This document shows, piece by piece, positions 1 to 5,291 of a stretch of 6,085 nt of DNA (position 1 is the stretch's first letter; each line of letters starts with the position of its first letter). The translations under genes and the position numbers were made by a program. This stretch comes from Bacteroides sp. (GTDB lineage: Bacteria > Bacteroidota > Bacteroidia > Bacteroidales > GCA-2748055): positions 1-6,085 of the forward strand of contig DSDZ01000141.1 of the NCBI GenBank assembly GCA_011048475.1, written 5' to 3'. The notes under the pieces were generated by a model. The model did not search any database, was not told where the DNA came from, and saw nothing but the letters and a program-made list of their open reading frames with translations.

Positions 1-303
1 ATCTTCTACAGTTGCAAATTGCATCCCTCTGAGAGAAAGCCCAATATGGGCATGGAAAATTTCTAATCTATTCTGATATAATTTTGAATATAATAAATCC
101 TCAATTAAGGTATCCCCTTTGCAATAAACCTGAATTTTCTCATCCCATCCATCCTTATCGTCTAATTCAACACTCCATCTACCTTTTTCAAAGTTCATGG
201 GGATATAGTCCTGTGAAAAAACATTCAATGAATAAGCGAATGCTGCATTGAGCATAAATATTGCTACAAGTATTTTCAGATCTGAATAATTGTAGTTTTT
301 AAT
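1..303 (-). CDS. Secreted protein of unknown function, 3' end beyond window, non-ATG start
   Basis: An open frame of about 101 codons runs leftward off the window edge; an in-frame TGA lies at 312..310. The N-terminus looks like a signal peptide: a short polar stretch with Lys2 and Lys10, a hydrophobic core (ILVAIFMLNAAFA), then a likely cleavage at FS-Q-DY near residue 30. The only ATG (255..253) falls in the middle of that core and would remove both lysines, so I place the start at the ATT codon 303..301, which is followed by the common Lys-Asn. ATT starts are rare, so a mutated ATG or a sequencing error is possible. The mature part is polar and includes a GDTLI-x5-YSKLY stretch; similar wording is frequent in secreted Bacteroidota proteins that end in a type IX sorting domain, but that end is not visible here. 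It starts 31 bp after hepT on the same strand and may be read through from it. I do not recognise the family. Confidence 0.6.
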   Translation of the reverse strand, partial: MKNYNYSDLKILVAIFMLNAAFAYSLNVFSQDYIPMNFEKGRWSVELDDKDGWDEKIQVYCKGDTLIEDLLYSKLYQNRLEIFHAHIGLSLRGMQFATVED

Positions 304-334
304 TATATGTCAAATTTAGCAGTAGAACGGTCGG

Positions 335-673
335 CTAACTTTCAAGTACTTTTTTTATCTGCTCGGATAGTTCAGGTATTTTATTCTTGATTACATCCCA
401 GACAATTGAATAGTCCACTCCGATATAATCATGGATCAACCGGTCTCTCATGCCAGCCATATTTTTCCACTGGATATCTTCATGAAGTATCTTAAAATCA
501 ACTGGTATCTTTTTTGTGGCTTCTCCGATAATCTCAAGGCTTCTTACAATTGCCCGCTTTAATGTTTCATTATCCAGGAAATCACCTTTGTCTGATATAT
601 TCCCGGTTGAAGAGATAATATATTCACATTCATCCCTTATATGCTTGAGATATTCGAGCGGTTCCTTAGGCAT
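335..673 (-). CDS. hepT: HepT-like HEPN ribonuclease toxin (DUF86 family)
   Basis: A complete 112-residue protein of the size usual for HepT/DUF86. The diagnostic HEPN motif R-x4-H-x-Y is present as R76-DRLI-H81-D-Y83, followed by the hydrophobic helix around YSIVWDVI. A first helical part (EYLKHIRDECEYI) and the segment RSLEIIGEATKKIP, typical of DUF86 proteins, are also visible. Family knowledge: HEPN toxins are metal-independent RNases that act as dimers in the cytoplasm with R and H in the active site, and in characterised HepT/MntA systems the partner AMPylates the motif tyrosine (here Y83) to silence the toxin. All these residues are intact, so the toxin is predicted to be functional. 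The ATG at 673 overlaps the end of mntA by 8 bp, implying translational coupling with the antitoxin made first. The stop is TAG at 337..335. Confidence 0.93.
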   Translation of the reverse strand: MPKEPLEYLKHIRDECEYIISSTGNISDKGDFLDNETLKRAIVRSLEIIGEATKKIPVDFKILHEDIQWKNMAGMRDRLIHDYIGVDYSIVWDVIKNKIPELSEQIKKVLES

Positions 674-962
674 AAATCACTTCATTTAGGATGTATGGAC
701 CAATATACGGACTCAGGCTATTCTTTGTAATCAGTTCAATTTTTTGATCTTTGAATAAGCTTTCAAAATAATCGTATACAGCCATGTAATTGTCAAAGGA
801 TTCCTTTTCAGGGGCAAATTCGATAAGAAGATCGATATCACTGTCCTCAGAAGCATCGCCTCTGCTGTAGGATCCGAAAAGTCCAATTTCCTGAATGCCT
901 AAATTTCTTAGATCGGATTTACCGGCTTTGATCGAAGATAATATGTAATCCCTGCTGAGCAT
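666..962 (-). CDS. mntA: MntA-like minimal nucleotidyltransferase antitoxin
   Basis: A 98-residue protein of the minimal nucleotidyltransferase (MNT) family. The pol-beta signature G-S-x10-D-x-D is complete: G30-S31 (in GLFGSYSRGD) and D42-I-D44 (in SDIDLLIEF). A later acidic residue, E76 in KIELIT, sits where the third metal-binding carboxylate is expected. The C-terminus (YILNEVIYA) also resembles the family. Family knowledge: MntA uses ATP to AMPylate the HEPN toxin HepT and so neutralises it. I chose the ATG at 962 because it gives the usual family length and has an AGGG element 7 bases upstream. A TTG at 1022 would add 20 residues that look unlike the family and would read through the inverted repeat. 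It overlaps hepT by 8 bp (shared 666-673), antitoxin first. Confidence 0.92.
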   Translation of the reverse strand: MLSRDYILSSIKAGKSDLRNLGIQEIGLFGSYSRGDASEDSDIDLLIEFAPEKESFDNYMAVYDYFESLFKDQKIELITKNSLSPYIGPYILNEVIYA

Positions 963-976
963 GATATCCCTATAAT

Positions 977-996
977 TCAAAGATACAAATCTTTGA
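977..996. promoter_or_regulatory. Operator-like 8-bp inverted repeat upstream of mntA
   Basis: The arms TCAAAGAT (977-984) and ATCTTTGA (989-996) are perfect inverted copies separated by ACAA. The repeat lies 15-34 bases before the mntA ATG and overlaps the candidate -7 box at 978-985. This arrangement is what an autoregulated toxin-antitoxin promoter would show, but neither MntA nor HepT has a visible DNA-binding domain, so the binding protein is unknown. It could also be a short RNA hairpin in a longer transcript, or chance in AT-rich DNA. Confidence 0.4.
978..985 (-). promoter_or_regulatory. Candidate Bacteroidota -7 promoter box for mntA-hepT
   Basis: Read on the minus strand this is TATCTTTG, an exact match to the Bacteroidota -7 consensus TAnnTTTG. 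It would place the transcript start about ten bases before the ATG at 962. No convincing TTG/TTTG -33 element is seen 19-21 bases further upstream, and such a box can occur by chance in AT-rich DNA, so support is modest. Confidence 0.3.
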
Positions 997-1200
997 GAAA
1001 TCTTCAGAGTTAATATATGCAACGCTTCTCTATAAGATTTTTATTTATTTTATCAAGGACAAACAGATAATTTTGAGAATATTAAAGCAGTTGGTCCCGA
1101 TGGCATAACCAGGAACTTATATCCTATCATCGTTCAAGCAGGGATTTTTGTATGAGGGCGTTGATCCAGGTTACTGACAGTGGAAGGGAAACGTAAATTG

Positions 1201-1241
1201 GTTAAAATGAAGGCTCGTTAAAAAAATTTTCTAATTTTAAC
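1201..1241. repeat. GTTAAAA repeat cluster upstream of the GH3 gene
   Basis: GTTAAAAT at 1201-1208 is an exact inverted copy of ATTTTAAC at 1234-1241, and a second direct GTTAAAA lies at 1217-1223, 16 bases after the first. The inner pair (1217-1223 with 1235-1241) could also form a 7-bp AT hairpin with an 11-base loop. The cluster sits about 100 bases before the GH3 start, a reasonable place for a regulator of the hydrolase operon, but low-complexity AT-rich sequence makes chance occurrence likely. Confidence 0.25.
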
Positions 1242-1338
1242 TTAGCCGTTCTGGAAAAGTTCTTTGTTGTTTTTTCTACCTGCATGTTCATTCATCCAGC
1301 TTATCATTCCTGTTCACTCATTTAAAGCCTGATTTACT

Positions 1339-1425
1339 ATGAAGTTCTCATTCACCCGTTTGTTTGCAATGGCGCTGTTATCCTTTGCCATCATGGCCTT
1401 TGTGCCTGAAAGTAAGCCTTCTAAA
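1339..1425 (+). other. Signal peptide of the GH3 enzyme
   Basis: Residues 1-29 or so: positively charged start (Lys2, Arg7), then a hydrophobic core LFAMALLSFAIMAFVP. No cysteine follows, so it is not a lipoprotein signal. No classical A-x-A site is obvious, so the cleavage point is approximate. Confidence 0.65.
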
Positions 1426-4400
1426 ATACCTATATACCTGAACACCTCCTATTCGTTCAGGGAAAGAGCAGCCGACCTGGTTTCACGCATGACACCGGAA
1501 GAGAAGCAAAGCCAGCTGGGCAATACCATGACACCAGTTCCCCGCCTTGGAATAAACCATTACGATTTCTGGGGAGAAGCCCTGCATGGTATCCTCGGAA
1601 GGAACAATAACAGCGGTATGACGGCCACATCCTTCCCCAACAGTGTCGCAGTTGGATCTACCTGGGACCCGGAACTGATTAAGCGGGAAACAAAGGTTAT
1701 TTCGGACGAAGCGAGAGGCTTCAATCACGAGCTCATATTTACCCTGACTTACTGGTCGCCGGTTGTTGAACCCGCCCGAGATCCAAGATGGGGAAGAACA
1801 GCTGAAACATTTGGTGAAGATCCTTACCTGGTTTCCCAGATCGGAAAGGGGTTTATCCAGGGCTTGATGGGGGACGATCCCAGGTACCTGAAGGCCGTAC
1901 CGTGTGGCAAACATTATTTTGCTAACAATACCGAGTATAACCGCCACACAGGAAGTGCCGATATGGACGACAGGGACATGAGGGAGTATTACCTGCTTCC
2001 ATACAGAACGCTTATAAGGGATCACAACCTTCCGGCGATCATGACGGCATACAGTGCGGTGAACGGTGTACCGGTATCAGCAAGCAAATACCTTGTGGAT
2101 ACCATTGCCAGGAAAACCTATGGACTCGACGGGTATGTTACCGGGGACTGTGGAGCCATAGACGATATGGTTCGTGGACACCATTATGTGGAAAGCTATG
2201 AAGAGGCAACAGCACTGGGACTTGCAGCTGGTGTGGATACCGACTGTGGTGGCGTTTACCAGAACAATGCCCTTCAGGCACTGGAAAAAGGTTTGCTCAC
2301 CCAGGGAGATATCGACAGGTCCCTGGTGAATATTTTCACGATACGCATGCGCCTGGGAGAGTTTGATCCACCAGCTATCGTACCCTATGCAGGGATTAAG
2401 CCCGGCATTATCAACGATCCTTCGCATAACGATCTGGCCATTGAGGTGGCCACCAAAACGCCGGTCCTTCTACAGAACACTGCAGATGGAAGCACAGGTA
2501 AAAAGATACTGCCGATTGATCTGAATAAGATCCATAAGATTGCAGTACTGGGACCACAGGCTGACAGGATAGAACTGGGGGATTACTCGGGCGAAGTGGA
2601 GCCTGATCTGAAAATCTCTCCACTGGCGGGAATCCAGCATTATATAGCAGAGAATAACCATCATACGGAGGTGGTTACCAGCTCGGGTGGTAATACCGAA
2701 AGCAGGACGGACTTCTTTACCATGATTAATTTTTCAACAGTGCGTAATGGCGAAGTGGTGCAGGAGGTGGATGCAACAAATTTCGATGCTTCTTCAGAAG
2801 GGTTGATTACAGCTGCAAGGTTCGGGCAGGCTTCTGTAAGGGGGATAAAAAACGGGGACTGGACATTGTACAATCATGTGGACATAACGGGAGTTGACTC
2901 CATTCGATTCAACATGACCGTCAGCGGGGAAGGTGGAATTCTTGAAGTAAGGGTCGGTTCTGTAACCGGGAATCTCCTTGCAACAGAAAAGATAGAAGCC
3001 AGTCAACAAGCCGCAGGCTTTGGGCGTTTTGGAAGACCAAGGGTCGTTCCTGTAAAGATCAATACGCTGGGGATCACGGGCCCTCAAACCATCGTCTTTG
3101 TATACCGTGAACCCGAAGCACAGGCCATAGACCAGGAAACACTGGATATGGCAGCTTCAGCCGATGTAGCGGTTGTTTTTGTGGGCACCGATCTCACCAC
3201 GGGACGGGAGGAATCTGACAGGTTTGCACTTACCCTGCCCGGAAATCAGAACGAACTTATTAAAGCCATTGCAGCAGTCAATCCGAATACCGTTGTGGTG
3301 ATGCAGACAATGGGCATGGTAGAGGTGGAACAGTTCAGACACCTGCCGGGTGTAAAAGGAATTATCTGGACCGGTTATAACGGCCAGGCACAGGGAACCG
3401 CCATGGCCAGGATATTGTTCGGTGATGTAAATCCCGGCGGAAAACTGAATGTAACCTGGCACAAATCGTTGAATGACCTTCCCGGTTTCAATGATTACAA
3501 TTTGAGATCCTCCGGTGAAAAAAGCGGAAGGACTTACTGGTATTATGAAGGGGACGTATCCTATGAGTTCGGCTATGGCATGTCCTATACCACCTTTGAA
3601 TACAGCAACTTCGCCATCAGCAAAAGCACCATTACGCCAAATGATAAGATCCATGTGCTTGTTGACGTGGAGAATACAGGGGAGGTCGACGGCGACGAGA
3701 TCGTTCAGGTTTATGTCAGCACTCCTGAAACTCCTGCATCGCTGGAAAGGCCGGTCAAACGGCTGAAAGGCTTTAAACGGGTTACCATACCGGCCGGGCA
3801 GGTTAAAACAGTTTCCATCGATATCGATTGTGAAGATCTCTGGTTCTGGGATCCTGAAAAGGACCGGATAACGTTTGACCAGGGGAATTACGTTTTTGAG
3901 ATCGGTGCATCCTCAAGGGATATCAGGGGACGCTTGAAGGCAACCATGAAAGGCACCTATAAACCGGTATTAAAAACGGTTGTGGCAGAGACAGACAGGG
4001 TGGTCTTACATCCGGGAAACACTGTCAAGACACATGTAACGGCGGCCATGTCTGACGATAGCTTTTACGATACGGAGAAAGCAGACATCATTTATAAAAG
4101 CAACAATCCTGCGGTTGCCAGCGTGGACAAAAACGGAAAAGTGACTGCCACGGGAGTCGGAACCGCCCTGATTTTTGCTTATGTCACCATTGACGGAACC
4201 ACTGAATCGGGCAGCTATCCGTTGAAAGTTATGCCGGACCTTCGTCCTGCAACCATTACCGTAGGCGGTAAAAAGATCAGGGATTTCGATGAAGATGTCA
4301 AGGCATACAGTTATCTCCTGAAAAAGAATGCGAAAGCACCTGCGGTCAAAGCGACTGCAGCAGGCAATGATATATCTGTAGAAATAGAAAGTGCGACTGG

Positions 4401-5157
4401 TATTCCGGGAACCACCGTGGTGAACTTCATAGATTATACCACGCTTGAAGCGAATACCTATTACCTGAATTTCGATGTGAAATCGGAAAGTGATGACTTC
4501 AATGGTAAAGTTGTCGGCGATCCATGGGTATGGATCAGGGAACACGCATCACATTACAGCCTTACAGATAAGCCTGGCTGGCTGACCATTACGAGTGAAC
4601 CCGGAGATGTCTCTGAGGGTACCAACAATGCAAAGAACCTGCTATTGCAAAGTGCCAACAGCGACTGGACTGTTGAGACCAGGCTGGTGGCTTCCAGAGT
4701 GCCATCCCAGCCTGAGAACGCAGGGATTTTGGTATATCAGGATGACCGGAATTTTGTTAAACTGATGTTCCGGGCAGTGATCAAGACCGTCAGGTTCGGA
4801 AGGCGGTCAGGACAGCAGGAACAACCAGGTACCATTGATCTGGTCATGGAAGAGAAGGATATCGCAAAATCCCTGGCGTCCATCAATTTAGAGGATAAGA
4901 TTGCGGATGATCATCCCCTTGTTCTGAGACTGGAGAAAAAAGGAAGCCTGTACACTGCCTATTATTCACTGGATGGTAAAAAGTTTGAAACCCTTGGAAC
5001 AGCAGATATTTTGCTCAAAGACATCAAGGCGGGGCTGATCGTATGCGACGGAGTGATTACGCAAAACATGAAAAGTACGTTCTGGTTCGATCCGGATACT
5101 ACCAAACCGGAGATGCCCTTCGACGTTTCGTTCGATTACTTCCGGATTGAGCAATAA
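1339..5157 (+). CDS. Exported multidomain GH3 glycosidase, probable beta-xylosidase, with internal CBM6-like domain
   Basis: A 1272-residue protein predicted to hydrolyse non-reducing-end beta-linked xylose (or glucose) from hemicellulose fragments. The N-terminus (MKFSFTRLFAMALL) is a signal peptide without lipobox. Domains in order: GH3 N-terminal barrel ~40-345, with YWSP (138-141), RDPRWGR (147-153), substrate-binding K191-H192 and nucleophile D270 in VTGDCGAID; GH3 C-terminal domain ~360-750, with E624/E625 in GREESDR as likely acid/base, interrupted by a CBM6-like insertion ~455-595 (contains IKNGDWTLY); FnIII-like ~755-873; Big_2 Ig-like ~880-966 (ends in the typical VDKNGKVTATGVGTA pattern); an unassigned beta-sandwich ~967-1050; and a concanavalin-like GH43_C2-type domain ~1051-1272. 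The YWSP/RDPRWGR and GDCGA motifs favour the beta-xylosidase branch over SDW-type glucosidases. Simple GH3 enzymes are about 750-900 residues, so this one is long. No type IX sorting tail is seen; periplasm is the likely site. Exact substrate is inferred. Confidence 0.93.
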   Translation: MKFSFTRLFAMALLSFAIMAFVPESKPSKIPIYLNTSYSFRERAADLVSRMTPEEKQSQLGNTMTPVPRLGINHYDFWGEALHGILGRNNNSGMTATSFPNSVAVGSTWDPELIKRETKVISDEARGFNHELIFTLTYWSPVVEPARDPRWGRTAETFGEDPYLVSQIGKGFIQGLMGDDPRYLKAVPCGKHYFANNTEYNRHTGSADMDDRDMREYYLLPYRTLIRDHNLPAIMTAYSAVNGVPVSASKYLVDTIARKTYGLDGYVTGDCGAIDDMVRGHHYVESYEEATALGLAAGVDTDCGGVYQNNALQALEKGLLTQGDIDRSLVNIFTIRMRLGEFDPPAIVPYAGIKPGIINDPSHNDLAIEVATKTPVLLQNTADGSTGKKILPIDLNKIHKIAVLGPQADRIELGDYSGEVEPDLKISPLAGIQHYIAENNHHTEVVTSSGGNTESRTDFFTMINFSTVRNGEVVQEVDATNFDASSEGLITAARFGQASVRGIKNGDWTLYNHVDITGVDSIRFNMTVSGEGGILEVRVGSVTGNLLATEKIEASQQAAGFGRFGRPRVVPVKINTLGITGPQTIVFVYREPEAQAIDQETLDMAASADVAVVFVGTDLTTGREESDRFALTLPGNQNELIKAIAAVNPNTVVVMQTMGMVEVEQFRHLPGVKGIIWTGYNGQAQGTAMARILFGDVNPGGKLNVTWHKSLNDLPGFNDYNLRSSGEKSGRTYWYYEGDVSYEFGYGMSYTTFEYSNFAISKSTITPNDKIHVLVDVENTGEVDGDEIVQVYVSTPETPASLERPVKRLKGFKRVTIPAGQVKTVSIDIDCEDLWFWDPEKDRITFDQGNYVFEIGASSRDIRGRLKATMKGTYKPVLKTVVAETDRVVLHPGNTVKTHVTAAMSDDSFYDTEKADIIYKSNNPAVASVDKNGKVTATGVGTALIFAYVTIDGTTESGSYPLKVMPDLRPATITVGGKKIRDFDEDVKAYSYLLKKNAKAPAVKATAAGNDISVEIESATGIPGTTVVNFIDYTTLEANTYYLNFDVKSESDDFNGKVVGDPWVWIREHASHYSLTDKPGWLTITSEPGDVSEGTNNAKNLLLQSANSDWTVETRLVASRVPSQPENAGILVYQDDRNFVKLMFRAVIKTVRFGRRSGQQEQPGTIDLVMEEKDIAKSLASINLEDKIADDHPLVLRLEKKGSLYTAYYSLDGKKFETLGTADILLKDIKAGLIVCDGVITQNMKSTFWFDPDTTKPEMPFDVSFDYFRIEQ
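2701..3123 (+). other. CBM6-like domain inserted in the GH3 C-terminal domain
   Basis: Residues ~455-595 interrupt the GH3 C-terminal fold between its first part (KIAVLGPQAD) and its resumption (DVAVVFVGTD). The insertion carries the CBM6 pattern: NGDW-x2-Y at about residue 513 onward, a VDITGVDSIRF strand, an EGGILEVRVGS strand with a following TGNLLAT, and a closing IVFVYRE strand. CBM6 modules bind xylan or beta-glucan chains, which would position the chain at the active site. The assignment is by pattern only. Confidence 0.7.
4489..5154 (+). other. C-terminal GH43_C2-like (concanavalin-type) module of the GH3 enzyme
   Basis: Residues ~1051-1272 open with DDFNG and a PWVWIRE strand, followed by LTITSEPGD, the NLLLQ segment, ENAGILVYQDDRNFVKL and YYSLDGKKFETLG. 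These are typical landmarks of the beta-sandwich found behind GH43 beta-xylosidases, where it helps bind substrate. Here it ends a GH3 protein instead. A seven-base-class LamG/DUF1349-type jelly roll is the alternative name. Confidence 0.65.
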
Positions 5158-5222
5158 GGATTCTAATAAATACATCAACCATTTGCATGATACATGTCAT
5201 AACCATTCATCAACTTACTACC
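5158..5222 (+). other. Short intercistronic gap between GH3 and CE1 esterase genes
   Basis: The 65 bp between the GH3 stop and the esterase ATG contain no GC-rich hairpin with a T-run and no TAnnTTTG box. The two genes are therefore probably on one transcript. No Shine-Dalgarno sequence is present before the ATG at 5223. Confidence 0.5.
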
Positions 5223-5291
5223 ATGAAAAAACAAATTCTGATGTTGCTGATTGCAGCAATGATGACAGGCGGAAATTTTACCATCCTGGCT
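5223..5291 (+). other. Signal peptide of the CE1 esterase
   Basis: Residues 1-23: Lys2-Lys3, a hydrophobic core ILMLLIAAMM, and an I-L-A cleavage motif followed by Gln24, the pattern typical of Bacteroidota exported proteins. No cysteine follows, so a lipoprotein is not indicated. Confidence 0.85.

Larger units (their letters stand above)
963..1338. other. AT-rich divergent intergenic region between mntA and the GH3 gene
   Basis: This stretch separates the minus-strand toxin-antitoxin genes from the plus-strand hydrolase genes. It holds the inverted repeat and candidate -7 box near mntA, and a second repeat cluster at 1201-1241. A short plus-strand open stretch (1036-1152, stop at 1153) has no start codon and encodes a peptide containing IKAVGPDGITRNLYP. 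It might be a gene remnant, but I cannot assign it. No tRNA, no GC-rich terminator hairpin and no clear TAnnTTTG promoter for the GH3 gene is visible. No Shine-Dalgarno sequence precedes the ATG at 1339, as is usual in Bacteroidota. Confidence 0.6.

Noticed and set aside
963..1022. Longer MntA starting at TTG 1022 (118 residues)
   Set aside because: The extra 20 residues do not look like the family N-terminus, the start is TTG, and the ATG at 962 gives the usual length with an AGGG element just upstream.
1483..2025. 180-codon minus-strand open frame inside the GH3 gene
   Set aside because: It is antisense to the conserved GH3 catalytic domain, and its product has no recognisable domain; an overlap artefact.
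3157..3654. 165-codon minus-strand open frame inside the GH3 gene
   Set aside because: Antisense to the GH3 C-terminal domain with no family-like motifs.
4006..4545. 179-codon minus-strand open frame opposite the Big_2 region
   Set aside because: The plus-strand product shows a clear Big_2 pattern; the antisense product is rich in unlikely residues and has no motif.
5186..5199. Near-palindrome ATGATACATGTCAT in the GH3-esterase gap
   Set aside because: The arms pair only imperfectly and there is no T-run, so neither a terminator nor an operator is supported.
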